Below, piece by piece: positions 33,449-43,316 of a DNA stretch of 64,000 bases. The first letter of the stretch is position 1; each line of letters opens with the position of its first letter. Source of the DNA: Sinorhizobium sojae CCBAU 05684 (GTDB lineage: Bacteria > Pseudomonadota > Alphaproteobacteria > Rhizobiales > Rhizobiaceae). The translations under genes and the position numbers were made by a program. The notes beneath the pieces are model-generated. The model saw only the letters and a list, made by a program, of their open reading frames with translations. It ran no database searches and was not told where the DNA came from. Where the stretch lies: the NCBI RefSeq assembly GCF_002288525.1, contig NZ_CP023068.1, positions 1,798,001 to 1,862,000 of the forward strand. Direction: 5' to 3'.

Positions 33449-34123
33449 CTAGCCAAGTCGGCGCTCGCGATTCGAAAGATTGGCGATGAGGTCGCCGAAG
33501 CGATCGCCTTGAACGGCGACGTGACCGCGCAGGCGCTCCCGCGCCCCCTCCGCGTCGCCGGCGAGAATGGCCTCGACAATTTCTCCATGCTCCTTGAAGG
33601 ACACCTTCATCCGGTTGCGAACCCTGAGCTGCAGGCGGCGATAGGGACGAAGGCGGCGATGCAGCGCCGTGCATTGGTCCTCGAGGAAGCCGCTATGGCT
33701 CGCCGCGTAGATCGCGCGGTGGAAGATTTCGTTCTCGTAATAGTAGCGGTCGGTGTCCTCGCTGGCGACCGCCTCCTTGCACTTCTCGTGGGCGGAGATG
33801 AGCGCGGACCGGTCTTCCTCCGTATGCCGGCGGGCGGCAAGAGCGCCGGCCATGCCCTCCAGTTCGGCCATCACCTCGAACATCTCGAAGACGCGCTGCG
33901 GCGCCGGATCGACGACGACGGCACCGCGCCGTGGCCTGATTTCGACCAGCCCGGTCGCGCTCAACTGCATCAAGGCCTCGCGGATGGGCGTTCGGGACAC
34001 GCCGAAGCGCTTGGCCAACTGCGTCTCATCCAGGCGTTCACCCGGCTCGAACTCGCCCGTCACGATGCCGTTTTCGATGTCATCGCGGAGCTTGTGGAAA
34101 ATGTTCTCGGTCATTGCTTCCAT
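33449..34123 (-). CDS. gtrA: GntR family FCD-domain regulator of the malonate operon
   Basis: The protein of 224 residues has the winged-helix motif TQLAKRFGVSRTPIREALMQL (near residues 38-58) and an FCD effector domain with the family's acidic/His residues (YYENEIFHRAIY). It is divergent from the malonate TRAP operon, and a perfect TTGTATACAA palindrome lies in between. I recall the S. meliloti malonate TRAP operon being controlled by a GntR protein named GtrA, and this gene occupies the same place. Two ATGs (34123, 34114) are possible starts; the frame extends to 34189 without ribosome-site support. Confidence 0.8.
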   Translation of the reverse strand: MEAMTENIFHKLRDDIENGIVTGEFEPGERLDETQLAKRFGVSRTPIREALMQLSATGLVEIRPRRGAVVVDPAPQRVFEMFEVMAELEGMAGALAARRHTEEDRSALISAHEKCKEAVASEDTDRYYYENEIFHRAIYAASHSGFLEDQCTALHRRLRPYRRLQLRVRNRMKVSFKEHGEIVEAILAGDAEGARERLRGHVAVQGDRFGDLIANLSNRERRLG

Positions 34124-34147
34124 TCCCGATATGCAGGTCATCTCATC

Positions 34148-34157
34148 TTGTATACAA
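34148..34157. promoter_or_regulatory. Palindromic operator TTGTATACAA, malonate operon
   Basis: This perfect 10-bp palindrome sits just upstream of a consensus -35 TTGACA (34163-34168) pointing toward the malonate genes. It has the spacing and symmetry expected for a GntR/FCD dimer. The -10 is not clear (CACTAA or CTAATA near 34187-34194). Confidence 0.6.
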
Positions 34158-34235
34158 AACTCTTGACACTGTGCGCAAGATAACGACACTAATATACCTG
34201 ACCGGCGGGAGGGCCGGAATATCAGGGAGGAAGAA

Positions 34236-35240
34236 ATGAGCAGTTTTCGACGGAAGCTGGGAGCTTGCGCTGTCGCAGCCCTCGGCAGCTTGATCGTCTC
34301 GACGGCGGCCGCCCAGACTATCTTGAAGGCTTCGCATCAGTTCCCGGGCGGCAAGGGCGACATTCGCGACGAGATGGTGCAGTTGATCGCCCGCGAAGTC
34401 AGCGCGGCGAATGTCGGCCTCGAAATCCAGGTTTTCCCCGGTGCCTCGCTCTACAAGCCGAACGACCAGTGGAATGCGGTCACGCGCGGCCTGCTCGACA
34501 TGACGTCGTTTCCGCTCGACTATGCTTCGGGTCGCCATCCGGAATTCTCCGCCACGCTGATGCCGGGGCTCGTCGGCAATTTCGACCGCGCCATGCGGCT
34601 CAACGATTCAGAATTCATGCAGGACATCAAAAAGGTCATCGAGGATGCCGGCGCAATCGTGATCGCCGACGCCTGGCTGTCCGGCGCCTTCGCTTCCAAG
34701 ACGCATTGCATCACCTCGCCCGAGACGATCAAGGGTCAGGTGATCCGCGCCGCCGGGCCCGCCTTCGAGGAGATGTTGGTGGAAGCGGGCGCTTCGATTT
34801 CGTCCATGCCCTCGTCGGAAATCTATACGGGCATGCAGACCGGCGTGCTCGACGCGGCCAATACCTCATCGGCGAGCTTCGTCTCCTACCGCCTTTTCGA
34901 GCAGGCCAAGTGCCTGACCGCGCCGGGCGAAAACGCCCTCTGGTTCATGTACGAGCCGGTGCTGGTGTCGAAGCGCATCTTTGAAGGCCTGACGGAAGAA
35001 CAGCAAAAGGCGATCCTGGCCGCGGGCGAGAAGGCGGAGGCCTATTTCAACAAGGAGGTCCGCAAGGGTGACCAGGTCATGATCGACACCTACAAGAAGG
35101 CCGGCGTCGAAGTGGTCGAGATGACGAAGGAAGACTACGACGCCTGGCTCGAGGTCGCAAAGGAGTCGTCCTACAAGAACTTTGCCGCCAACGTACGCGG
35201 CGGAGACAAGCTGATCGAAAAGGCGCTGGCTGTCGAGTGA
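34236..35240 (+). CDS. matP: TRAP transporter substrate-binding protein (DctP family), malonate
   Basis: The 334-residue precursor has a signal peptide ending near AAAQT and the DctP fold, including the carboxylate-binding Arg region KGQVIRAAGPAFEEMLVEAG and the following SSEIYTGMQTGVLDAA. It captures a C4- or C3-dicarboxylate in the periplasm for the small and large permease proteins encoded next. The malonyl-CoA genes in the same operon make malonate the likely ligand. AGGGAGG precedes the ATG. Confidence 0.88.
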   Translation: MSSFRRKLGACAVAALGSLIVSTAAAQTILKASHQFPGGKGDIRDEMVQLIAREVSAANVGLEIQVFPGASLYKPNDQWNAVTRGLLDMTSFPLDYASGRHPEFSATLMPGLVGNFDRAMRLNDSEFMQDIKKVIEDAGAIVIADAWLSGAFASKTHCITSPETIKGQVIRAAGPAFEEMLVEAGASISSMPSSEIYTGMQTGVLDAANTSSASFVSYRLFEQAKCLTAPGENALWFMYEPVLVSKRIFEGLTEEQQKAILAAGEKAEAYFNKEVRKGDQVMIDTYKKAGVEVVEMTKEDYDAWLEVAKESSYKNFAANVRGGDKLIEKALAVE

Positions 35241-35305
35241 GGCGAACTGAAACCGGCGCGCTTTGGCGCGCCGTGCCGTCTGTCCCGCAACCTGAGGATA
35301 AGTGC

Positions 35306-35875
35306 ATGCTCAAGGCCTATATCCAGGCTGTCGGCAATGCTTCGCGCGGGCTCGCGATCGTTGCGACGGCCCTGATCATCGCGTCGATGCTCGTCGTCTG
35401 CCAGATGATCCTGATGCGCTATGTGTTTCGCCAGGCAACGATCTGGCAAACGGACTTCGTCGTGTTTTCCGCAACCGCAGCCATGTTTCTCGGCGCGCCT
35501 TACGTGTTGCTCAAGGGAGGCCATGTCGGGGTGGATGTCGTCGAGGTGATGGTCGGCGACCGCACGCGATCGGCCTTGCGCGTCGTTGCAAGCCTGCTCG
35601 GTCTCCTCTTCTGCATCATCATGCTCATAGCGACCTGGATTCAGTTTCACGACGCATGGGCAGGCAACTGGAAACACTCCAGCGTCTGGGCGCCGCCCCT
35701 TTGGGTGCCGCTCGCTGCCCTTCCCGTCAGCTTTGCCATGCTCTGTCTGCAATATGTCGCGCAGGTCCTGACCCTCCTGACCGCTGCGGGAGCGCCGGCA
35801 ACAGTCAGCCATGGCGATGTCGAATCGGAATCGGTGCCAAACGCCAATTCTCATCCCCGGGAGATCATCCAATGA
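35306..35875 (+). CDS. matQ: TRAP transporter small permease (DctQ family)
   Basis: The 189-residue membrane protein has four hydrophobic helices, with the DctQ-type segment MRYVFRQATIWQTDFVVFS and GGHVGVDVV between them. It bridges binding protein and large permease. The ATG at 35306 has GAGGATAA upstream; a GTG at 35237 would overlap the matP stop and is less likely. Its end overlaps the next start (ATGA). Confidence 0.87.
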   Translation: MLKAYIQAVGNASRGLAIVATALIIASMLVVCQMILMRYVFRQATIWQTDFVVFSATAAMFLGAPYVLLKGGHVGVDVVEVMVGDRTRSALRVVASLLGLLFCIIMLIATWIQFHDAWAGNWKHSSVWAPPLWVPLAALPVSFAMLCLQYVAQVLTLLTAAGAPATVSHGDVESESVPNANSHPREIIQ

Positions 35876-37188
35876 GCCCGACCATTTCCGGACTGATGAT
35901 CGTTGCCTGCCTCTTCGTACTGCTCGCAACGGGCATGCCGATCGCGTTTGCCCTGGGGCTTTCCGCCTTCGCGGCGCTCTACATGCAGAGCGGCGCTGCC
36001 ATTTTCTACGTGCTCGGGGACACGATGTTCTCCGGCATCGCCAATCTTGCCTATGTGTCCATCCCGATGTTTGTCCTCATGGGCGCGGCGGTCGCCTCGT
36101 CCCCGGCGGGATCGGACCTCTACACCTCCCTGGACCGGTGGCTGAACCGCATCCCGGGCGGCCTCATCCTGTCCAATATCGGCGCCTGTGCCATCTTCTC
36201 CGGCATGACCGGTTCTTCGCCGGCGACCTGCGCGGCGATCGGCAAGATGGGCATTCCGGAGATGCTGCGACGGGGCTATCCGACCTCGGTCGCAAGCGGC
36301 TCGATCGCGGCCGGCGGCACGCTTGGCATTCTCATTCCCCCATCCGTGACACTGATCGTCTACGGCATTGCGACCGAGACCTCCATCGGCCGGCTCTTCA
36401 TGGCCGGCGTCCTCCCAGGCATCCTCCTGACGACCTTGTTCATGGCCTGGGCGATCGTCGATTGCAAACGGAAGGGCTACGAATTCGATGCGCGTTTCAT
36501 CCGCTATTCGATCAAGGAGCGGCTGGCTGGCCTTCCGCGCATCCTGCCGTTCCTGCTGATCATCGCAGGAACGCTTTACGTGCTTTACGGCGGGATCGCC
36601 ACGCCGTCGGAGGCGGCCGGCGCTGGCGCCTTCCTCACGCTGCTCGTGGTGATCGTCGCCTATCGCCTGTTCCGCCTTCGGCCCGTCGCCGGCATTTTCG
36701 GATCGGCGATGAAGGAAAGCGTCATGATCATGATGATCATGGCGGCCGCCGAACTCTTCGCCTTTGCGCTCTCCTCGCTGTTCATCACCCAGACTGTCGC
36801 GACGGCAATCGCCGACATGGAAGTCAACCGCTGGGTGTTGATGTTGATCATCAACGTCTTTCTCTTGATCTGCGGCATGTTCCTGCCGCCCGTCGCCGTC
36901 ATCGTGATGACCGCGCCAATGCTCTTCCCGATCGTCACGCAGGCGGGATTCGACCCCTACTGGTTCGCGATCGTGCTGACGATCAATATGGAAGTCGGCT
37001 TGATCACGCCGCCGATCGGGCTCAATCTTTTCGTCATCAACGCGATTGCGCCGCAAATTCCGACGAAGGACATTCTCTGGGGCTCCCTCCCCTATGTGCT
37101 GGTGATGTTCCTGGCGATCATCATCCTCTGCCTCTTTCCGGAGATTGCGACGTGGCTGCCGAACCAGATGCTGGGGGCAATCCAATGA
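35872..37188 (+). CDS. matM: TRAP transporter large permease (DctM family)
   Basis: The 438-residue protein has about twelve hydrophobic segments and the DctM signatures GMPIAFALGLSAF near the start, FSGMTGSSPATCAAIGKMGIPEM, and near the C-terminus EVGLITPPIGLNLFVINAIA. It uses an ion gradient to move the substrate delivered by the binding protein. Coupled by ATGA overlaps to the genes on both sides. Confidence 0.92.
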   Translation: MSPTISGLMIVACLFVLLATGMPIAFALGLSAFAALYMQSGAAIFYVLGDTMFSGIANLAYVSIPMFVLMGAAVASSPAGSDLYTSLDRWLNRIPGGLILSNIGACAIFSGMTGSSPATCAAIGKMGIPEMLRRGYPTSVASGSIAAGGTLGILIPPSVTLIVYGIATETSIGRLFMAGVLPGILLTTLFMAWAIVDCKRKGYEFDARFIRYSIKERLAGLPRILPFLLIIAGTLYVLYGGIATPSEAAGAGAFLTLLVVIVAYRLFRLRPVAGIFGSAMKESVMIMMIMAAAELFAFALSSLFITQTVATAIADMEVNRWVLMLIINVFLLICGMFLPPVAVIVMTAPMLFPIVTQAGFDPYWFAIVLTINMEVGLITPPIGLNLFVINAIAPQIPTKDILWGSLPYVLVMFLAIIILCLFPEIATWLPNQMLGAIQ

Positions 37189-38624
37189 GCAGGACGTCTT
37201 TCTTCAGCGACATGTTGCAGACGATCGCCGACCGCGGCCGCCGTTTCCTGTCGTTAGGACCCGCACGCGAAGGCGAAGCCGATGCGGTCGACACGATGGA
37301 AGGCCTTTGCGAAACGCTGCTGTCGAGCCGAGGCGAAGCGTCGGGTATGGCGCTTGCGAAGAATATTCTGGACCGCTGGCAAAGCTTCGATCCGCAGCAG
37401 CGGCGCGACTTCGTGATCGTGCTGCTCGCGCGCTTCGGACCCGATACCGAGCGGCTGGAGCAGGCGATCGAGAACTATCGCGCCGAGCCCAACCCGAAGG
37501 CCCTGCTGGAATTGAGCGTGGCGGCCGAGCCTCGCCGGCAGGAACTGATCCGCAGGCTCAATCTGGCGCCGAACGGCATCGCCACGCTCGTGCGGATGCG
37601 GGAGGATCTCCTCAAGTTCAAAGCCGATAACCCCGACCTTGCGGCCGTCGACGCAGACTTCGCCCATCTTTTCGGATCGTGGTTCAATCGCGGCTTCCTC
37701 GTATTGCGGCCGATCAACTGGTCGACGCCGGCCAATATTCTGGAAAAGATCATTCGCTACGAGGCCGTCCATCATATCGGCGGCTGGGACGAGTTGCGTC
37801 TGCGCCTCGCGCCGGAAGACCGGCGCTGCTTCGCGTTCTTCCATCCGCAGCTCGTCGACGACCCGCTGATTTTCGTGGAAGTGGCGCTGACCCGGGAGAT
37901 GCCCTCGAACATTGCGGACCTGTTGACGGAAGACCGCGCGCCGATCCGCGCCGCCGACGCGACGAGCGCGGTCTTCTATTCGATCTCAAACTGCCAGGAG
38001 GGCCTCAAGGGCATTTCCTTCGGCAACTTCCTGATCAAGCAAGTGGTGGAGGATCTGCGCCGCGAGTTCCCTCGCCTCGATACCTTCGCGACTTTGTCGC
38101 CGGTGCCAGGCTTTGCCGAATGGCTGTTGCGCGAACGGCGTGCAGAGATCTCCGATGCCCTGTCCGCCGCCGACCGCAGCAAGCTTGCGGCGCTTGATGA
38201 TCCCGGTTGGGCCGACCAGCCGCAACTGCTGGCAAGCATCAAGCCGGTCATGACGGCCGCTGCCGCCTGGTATTTCCTCAAGGCCCGCAACCGCAATGGC
38301 AAGGTCGTGGACCCCGTTGCGCGCTTCCATCTCGGAAACGGCGCACGGCTCGAGCGCATCAATTTCCTCGCCGACCGCTCCGGTCGTGCCATGCGACAGG
38401 CCCACGGGCTGATGGTCAACTATCTCTACAAACTCGACGACATAGAGACGAACCACGAGACATTTGCGACCCGCGGCCAGGTCGTCGCCGCTCCGGCCAT
38501 CCGGCGGCTGGTGCCCGCGGACAAGGGCCCCCGCAGTCTGGTTCCCGTTCCCGGCGTCCTTCCTCCCGACGTCCAATCAAGCGATGCCGCAAGGAAGAAA
38601 GGCAGCAAGGAGTTCACCTCATGA
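37185..38624 (+). CDS. matA: Malonyl-CoA decarboxylase
   Basis: The 479-residue protein is a full-length MCD family member. An N-terminal helical domain is followed by a GNAT-like catalytic domain with FYSISNCQEGLKGISFGNFLIK (Ser of the active site) and VARFHLGNGARLERIN (catalytic His). It converts malonyl-CoA to acetyl-CoA and CO2. ATGA overlaps couple it to matM and matB, so uptake, activation and decarboxylation are made from one message. The last 30 residues are basic and low in complexity. Confidence 0.93.
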   Translation: MSRTSFFSDMLQTIADRGRRFLSLGPAREGEADAVDTMEGLCETLLSSRGEASGMALAKNILDRWQSFDPQQRRDFVIVLLARFGPDTERLEQAIENYRAEPNPKALLELSVAAEPRRQELIRRLNLAPNGIATLVRMREDLLKFKADNPDLAAVDADFAHLFGSWFNRGFLVLRPINWSTPANILEKIIRYEAVHHIGGWDELRLRLAPEDRRCFAFFHPQLVDDPLIFVEVALTREMPSNIADLLTEDRAPIRAADATSAVFYSISNCQEGLKGISFGNFLIKQVVEDLRREFPRLDTFATLSPVPGFAEWLLRERRAEISDALSAADRSKLAALDDPGWADQPQLLASIKPVMTAAAAWYFLKARNRNGKVVDPVARFHLGNGARLERINFLADRSGRAMRQAHGLMVNYLYKLDDIETNHETFATRGQVVAAPAIRRLVPADKGPRSLVPVPGVLPPDVQSSDAARKKGSKEFTS

Positions 38625-40165
38625 GCAATCATCTGTTCGATGCCATCCGCAAGGCGGCGCGGCCCGGCGCCAGCTTCATCCTGGCAGCCGATGACCGCTC
38701 CTGGACCTACGGCGACATGCTGGATCGTTCGGGCCGCATCGCATCGGCGCTCGAAGCCCTCGGCGTGCGGCCGGGCGACCGGGTGGCTGTGCAGGTGGAG
38801 AAGAGCCCCGAGGCGCTGATGCTCTATCTCGCCTGCTTGCGCGTGGGAGCCGTCTATCTTCCGCTCAATACGGCCTATACGCTCGCCGAGCTCGACTATT
38901 TCATTGAAGATGCCGAACCCCGGATCGTCGTCTGCGCCCCGGCGGCCAAGGAGGGAGTGGCCAGGCTCGCCGCAAACCACGGGGCCCATGTCGAAACGCT
39001 GGACGAGAAAGGCGGCGGATCGCTGATCGAGCTTGCGCGCGGCGAGGCGCCCGATTTCCCGGATGCACATCGCGGGCCCGACGACCTTGCCGCGATCCTC
39101 TATACGTCGGGAACGACCGGACGCTCCAAAGGAGCCATGCTGACGCATGACAATCTCCTGTCAAACGCCTCCACGCTGCGAGACTACTGGCGCTTTACCA
39201 CCGACGACAGGCTGATCCACGCCCTGCCGATTTTCCACACGCACGGCCTTTTCGTCGCGTCGAACGTGATCCTTCTTGCCGGTGCATCGATGTACTTCCT
39301 GCCGAAGTTCGACGCGGACGAGGTCCTGCGGCTGATTCCGCAGGCAACGGCGATGATGGGGGTTCCAACCTTCTACGTCCGCCTTGTCCAGCATCCCGGG
39401 CTGACGCGGGAGGTGACCGCCGGAATGCGACTGTTCGTTTCGGGCTCGGCTCCGCTGCTCGCCGAGACCCACAGGACGTTTGAAGACATGACGGGGCACG
39501 CCATTCTCGAGCGTTACGGGATGACGGAGACCAACATGAATACGTCGAACCCCTATGATGGGGATCGCATCGCCGGAACGGTCGGTTTTCCTTTGCCCGG
39601 CATCTCGCTTCGCGTCGCCGATCCGGAGAGCGGCAAGCCGCTTCCAGACGGCGAGACGGGCATGATCGAGGTGAAGGGCCCGAATGTTTTCCAGGGTTAT
39701 TGGCGCATGCCCGAGAAAACGCAGGCCGAATTCCGTGCCGACGGTTTCTTCATCACCGGCGATCTCGGCAAGGTCGACGAGCGGGGCTACGTCCATATCG
39801 TCGGCCGTGGCAAGGATCTCGTTATTTCCGGCGGCTACAATATTTATCCCAAGGAGGTCGAATCGGAAATCGACCGGATGCCGGGTGTGGTCGAAAGCGC
39901 CGTCATCGGCGTGCCGCATCCGGATTTCGGCGAAGGCCTGACGGCCGTTGTCGTCAGAAAGTCGGATGCGGCGATCGACGAGCGAGCGGTTCTCGACGGG
40001 CTGAAGGACCGCCTGGCACGCTACAAGCAGCCGAAGCGGGTGATCTTCGTGAACGACCTGCCACGCAACACGATGGGCAAGGTCCAGAAGAACCTGCTTC
40101 GCGAGACGTATGCCGAGCTTTATGCCCACGCGGGGAACGAGAAGAGCGTGCAAGCGCGGGTGTGA
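38621..40165 (+). CDS. matB: Malonyl-CoA synthetase (malonate-CoA ligase)
   Basis: The 514-residue ANL-superfamily ligase has the AMP-binding loop ILYTSGTTGRSKGAM, RYGMTETNMN (A5), GYNIYPKEVESEI (A8 region) and a C-terminal NTMGKVQKN with the catalytic Lys. It activates malonate with ATP and CoA to malonyl-CoA for MatA. It is the last gene of the operon; a 271-bp gap to the AraC gene follows, starting with a partial copy of the intergenic repeat (near 40,192). Confidence 0.92.
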   Translation: MSNHLFDAIRKAARPGASFILAADDRSWTYGDMLDRSGRIASALEALGVRPGDRVAVQVEKSPEALMLYLACLRVGAVYLPLNTAYTLAELDYFIEDAEPRIVVCAPAAKEGVARLAANHGAHVETLDEKGGGSLIELARGEAPDFPDAHRGPDDLAAILYTSGTTGRSKGAMLTHDNLLSNASTLRDYWRFTTDDRLIHALPIFHTHGLFVASNVILLAGASMYFLPKFDADEVLRLIPQATAMMGVPTFYVRLVQHPGLTREVTAGMRLFVSGSAPLLAETHRTFEDMTGHAILERYGMTETNMNTSNPYDGDRIAGTVGFPLPGISLRVADPESGKPLPDGETGMIEVKGPNVFQGYWRMPEKTQAEFRADGFFITGDLGKVDERGYVHIVGRGKDLVISGGYNIYPKEVESEIDRMPGVVESAVIGVPHPDFGEGLTAVVVRKSDAAIDERAVLDGLKDRLARYKQPKRVIFVNDLPRNTMGKVQKNLLRETYAELYAHAGNEKSVQARV

Positions 40166-40436
40166 GGCTTCAACCATTCAAAGAAGAAGTTCCGTACAGC
40201 GCCGTGTGTCTTTGATGCGGCGAGGCGGAAGCGGCGCTGGTGATCAAACGAAGCGCGCGCCTCCGCCCTCGGTTGTCTTGCCAATTCAGCCCGGTGGGCA
40301 GAAGCCACATTTCCCCCTAATCTATAGCCGATGCGCCCTCGGCTGACATTCGGGCCAGCCGAGGGCGGGCTGTGCTTGGCTATGCCGCCGAGCCGCAAGA
40401 CGAAGCCGAATACGCGACATTCCGGATTGGGGATCC

Positions 40437-41456
40437 ATGGCAGAAGACAGCAGTGCGCAATTCTCGTTTCGGTTTCGCGGCTCGTCCTTCGACAACATGA
40501 TCGAAACGCTCGGAGGCGCTTTCGGTGCGTTCAACGCCGAGCCCATTGGGAAAGCCCGGGATTTCCATTGGGGGATTGACTTCGCCGCCTGTGACAATGC
40601 TGTGATGCTCAGCGGCTATCATCAGGACGAGTTTCAGTTCAACATCGAGCCGACCCGCGATACGGCAGAGTATTTGTCGATCGTGATTCCGCGAAGTGGC
40701 GGCATGGGGGTGACCTATGGGCCGCGCACCGCCGAGGCGGGACGGGGAAAGCTGTTGCTCTATAACAATTTCGAGCCGAACAGTGTCCTGATGTATGGTC
40801 GATCGAATGTGATCGATGAGCTCCTGATCAATTGGCCCGTCATCCTGCAGGCCATCGAGCAAAATTTTGAGGTGCCGCTCAAGGGCTCCCTGGATCTGTT
40901 GCCGGAGCTGGACCTGGCCACCCCGGCCGGCCAGACAATCGCCAGCCTGGCGGCGACGATGATGGACGGCATGCGCGACAATGGTCCATTGCTGCGCTCC
41001 CCGATCGCGATGGCACATCTCACCCATGCAATGGCCGATCTGGTGGTGCGCCTTGTTCCCCACCAGCTGTCGCATCTGCTGGACAAGAAGCCTTGCCTGG
41101 TTGCCCCCCGGCATGTCCGTCGCGCCATCGAATATATGCAGGCCAACATCAATCGGCCGATCACCATGCCCATGGTAGCCGAAGCGTCCGGCGTGTCCGT
41201 CCGAGCGCTCCAGATGGGCTTTCGCGCCTTCAGGGACACGACGCCTGCCGCCTATCTGACGATGCTCCGTTTGCGGGCAGCGCGGCAGGACCTGCTCGAC
41301 CCCGGGAATAATCAGACCGTGAACGATATCTGCCTGAAATGGGGCTTCTTTCATTCCGGACGGTTCTCATCCGCATACCGAACGACCTATGGGGAATACC
41401 CTTCGGACACAAGGAAGCGTGTGGACAGGTCTCATTTCGCTGCCGCCGGGCGATAG
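40437..41456 (+). CDS. AraC family transcriptional regulator
   Basis: The 339-residue protein has a C-terminal AraC DNA-binding domain of two helix-turn-helix units (ITMPMVAEASGVSVRALQMGFRAF and VNDICLKWGFFHSGRFSSAYR, about residues 240-325). The N-terminal domain of about 200 residues is of the AraC_binding_2 type. No target lies obviously next to it: the ars genes to the right are convergent and have their own ArsR. The inducer is unknown. Confidence 0.85.
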   Translation: MAEDSSAQFSFRFRGSSFDNMIETLGGAFGAFNAEPIGKARDFHWGIDFAACDNAVMLSGYHQDEFQFNIEPTRDTAEYLSIVIPRSGGMGVTYGPRTAEAGRGKLLLYNNFEPNSVLMYGRSNVIDELLINWPVILQAIEQNFEVPLKGSLDLLPELDLATPAGQTIASLAATMMDGMRDNGPLLRSPIAMAHLTHAMADLVVRLVPHQLSHLLDKKPCLVAPRHVRRAIEYMQANINRPITMPMVAEASGVSVRALQMGFRAFRDTTPAAYLTMLRLRAARQDLLDPGNNQTVNDICLKWGFFHSGRFSSAYRTTYGEYPSDTRKRVDRSHFAAAGR

Positions 41457-41486
41457 GCACTGCCGGAGCAGGATTGTCCGCCTGAT

Positions 41487-42194
41487 TTAGACCGACTTGA
41501 GCTTGACCCGCTGTTCCAGCTTCTCAGCGTCTTCCTTGCGTTCGCTGTATCGGTCAACGAGGTAACCTGAAGCGTCGCGGGTCAGCAGCGTGAATTTCAC
41601 GAGTTCCTCGCAGACGTCGACGACCCGATCATAATAGGAAGACGGCTTCATGCGTCCGTTCGCCTCGAATTCCTGGTAGGCCTTGGCGACCGAGGACTGG
41701 TTGGGAATGGTTATCATGCGCATCCAGCGACCGAGCAGGCGTAGCGTGTTCACCGCATTGAAGGACTGCGAGCCGCCCGACACCTGCATGACGGCGAGGG
41801 TCTTGCCCTGGGTCGGCCGGATCGACCCGATCGAAAGCGGTATCCAGTCTATCTGGGCCTTCATGATGCCCGTGATCGTCCCATGGCGCTCCGGGCTCAC
41901 CCAGACCTGGCCTTCGGACCATCCGGAGAGTTCCCTGAGTTCCTGGACCTTTGGATGGCTTGCCGGTGCGTCGTCCGGCAGCGGCAGCCCCGAAGGGTCG
42001 AAGAAGCGCACCTCGGCCCCGAAATACTCCAGCAACCGCCCCGCCTCCTCCGCCAGAAGCCTAGAATAGGACACCTGGCGCAGCGACCCGTAGAGGACAA
42101 GGATGCGCGGGGGATGCGTCGAGAATGCCGGCCGCAACGCCTCGGCATCGGGCGCGCGCAGACAGCGCGGATCGGCGGCCGGGAGATCAGACAA
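41487..42194 (-). CDS. arsH: ArsH, NADPH-dependent FMN reductase/organoarsenical oxidase
   Basis: The product has the flavodoxin-like ArsH fold, with the FMN phosphate loop [12 protein letters not shown] and the [25 protein letters not shown] region. ArsH oxidises trivalent methylarsenicals or reduces flavin/quinone with NADPH. The likely start is TTG at 42194, because GGGAGGGGC lies about seven bases upstream and it overlaps the arsC stop; this gives 235 residues. The open frame reaches 42260, but those residues lack family similarity. It is the last gene of the ars operon. Confidence 0.88.
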   Translation of the reverse strand: MSDLPAADPRCLRAPDAEALRPAFSTHPPRILVLYGSLRQVSYSRLLAEEAGRLLEYFGAEVRFFDPSGLPLPDDAPASHPKVQELRELSGWSEGQVWVSPERHGTITGIMKAQIDWIPLSIGSIRPTQGKTLAVMQVSGGSQSFNAVNTLRLLGRWMRMITIPNQSSVAKAYQEFEANGRMKPSSYYDRVVDVCEELVKFTLLTRDASGYLVDRYSERKEDAEKLEQRVKLKSV

Positions 42195-42618
42195 TGCGCC
42201 GCCCCTCCCCGTCCAGAACCGCTTCGCCATCCTCCTTGACAAACGGCCCCTTGAAAGCATCGGCGGGCAGGATGTCGAGAACCGCTTCCGACGGACGCGC
42301 CAGCCGAGTGCCCAAAGGGGTGATGACGAACGGCCGATTGATGAGGATCGGATGCTCGAGCATTGCCGTCAGGAGTTGGTCGTCGGAAAGCGACGGATCG
42401 TCGAGCCCGAGCTCCGCATAGGGCGTGCCCTTCTCGCGGATCGCCTCGCGGACCGAAAGGCCGGCGCCGCGGACCATGCCGGCAAGCTCCTCGCGGCCAG
42501 GCGGGGTCTTCAGATATTCGACCACCTTCGGCTCGATGCCGGCGTGGCGGATCAGCGCCAATGTGTTGCGCGACGTGCCGCAATCGGGGTTGTGGTAGAT
42601 GGTGACGTCCATGGTCAT
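42187..42618 (-). CDS. arsC: Arsenate reductase, glutaredoxin-linked (ArsC family)
   Basis: The 143-residue protein has the catalytic Cys13 in [13 protein letters not shown] and the Arg-containing [17 protein letters not shown] block, as in the E. coli plasmid-type ArsC. It reduces arsenate to arsenite with glutathione and glutaredoxin. The ATG at 42618 overlaps the aqpS stop (ATGA) and has GGGAGCC upstream. It is the second arsenate reductase in the operon, unrelated in fold to the one encoded upstream. Confidence 0.9.
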   Translation of the reverse strand: MTMDVTIYHNPDCGTSRNTLALIRHAGIEPKVVEYLKTPPGREELAGMVRGAGLSVREAIREKGTPYAELGLDDPSLSDDQLLTAMLEHPILINRPFVITPLGTRLARPSEAVLDILPADAFKGPFVKEDGEAVLDGEGRRIV

Positions 42619-43313
42619 TCGGCTCCCTTGACCGCAATCTGAGAAATCGAGGCGCTCCGCTCGGCGAGCATCCAACCGGCAACGGCGGCTGCGAGGAGCG
42701 CCCCCAGCACTTCGGCCAGAACAAAGCCGGGCAGATCCCCGGGGCGGATGCCCGCAAAGGTGTTCGTGAACGCCCGGGCGATCGCAACGGCGGGGTTCGC
42801 GAAGGATGTCGAGGCGGTGAACCAGTAAGCCGCCGTGATATAGAGGCCGACGAGCCACGGAATGGCATCGCCGCGGAAGCGCAATCCCGCCAGGATCGTG
42901 AAGACCAGACCGAAGGTTGCGACGGTCTCGGCTAACCATTGGCCGCCGCCAGTGCGAACCGTTTGCGACGCCTGGAAGATATCCAGCTCGAACATGGCAT
43001 GGGCGACAAGCATTCCTGCAAGGCCGCCCGCAACTTGGGACAGGATGTAGAGCGCCGCGGCGGGCGGCTCGATCTCCCGCCTGGCCGCGAACACGATCGT
43101 CACCGCCGGATTGAAATGCGCACCGGAGACCGGACCGAGGATGCTGATCAGGACGATGAGGATGGCACCCGTCGGTATGGTATTGCCGAGCAGCGACACG
43201 GCCACGTCATCCGAGAGGCGATCGGCCATGACGCCCGAGCCGACGACGGTAGCGACCAGGATGGCCGTGCCCAGAAATTCCGCCGCGAGGCGGCGTTTCA
43301 TATCGAACGTCAT
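42615..43313 (-). CDS. aqpS: Aquaglyceroporin for arsenite efflux (AqpS type)
   Basis: The 232-residue MIP channel has six membrane helices and both pore motifs: HFNPAVTI in the first half and FANPAVAIAR in the second. Val, not the usual Arg, follows the second NPA. In S. meliloti AqpS lets arsenite leave the cell by facilitated diffusion and replaces an ArsB pump. No arsB or acr3 gene is present here, in line with that scheme. Confidence 0.9.
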   Translation of the reverse strand: MTFDMKRRLAAEFLGTAILVATVVGSGVMADRLSDDVAVSLLGNTIPTGAILIVLISILGPVSGAHFNPAVTIVFAARREIEPPAAALYILSQVAGGLAGMLVAHAMFELDIFQASQTVRTGGGQWLAETVATFGLVFTILAGLRFRGDAIPWLVGLYITAAYWFTASTSFANPAVAIARAFTNTFAGIRPGDLPGFVLAEVLGALLAAAVAGWMLAERSASISQIAVKGAE

Positions 43314-43316
43314 GCG

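Noticed and set aside
34163..34194. A full sigma70 promoter call for the malonate operon
   Set aside because: The -35 is consensus, but no -10 with acceptable sequence and spacing was found, so only the palindrome is listed as a feature.
35851..37185. A 444-codon open frame on the minus strand
   Set aside because: It is the antisense shadow of the TRAP large permease gene and is very rich in Asp, Arg and His, as such shadows are.
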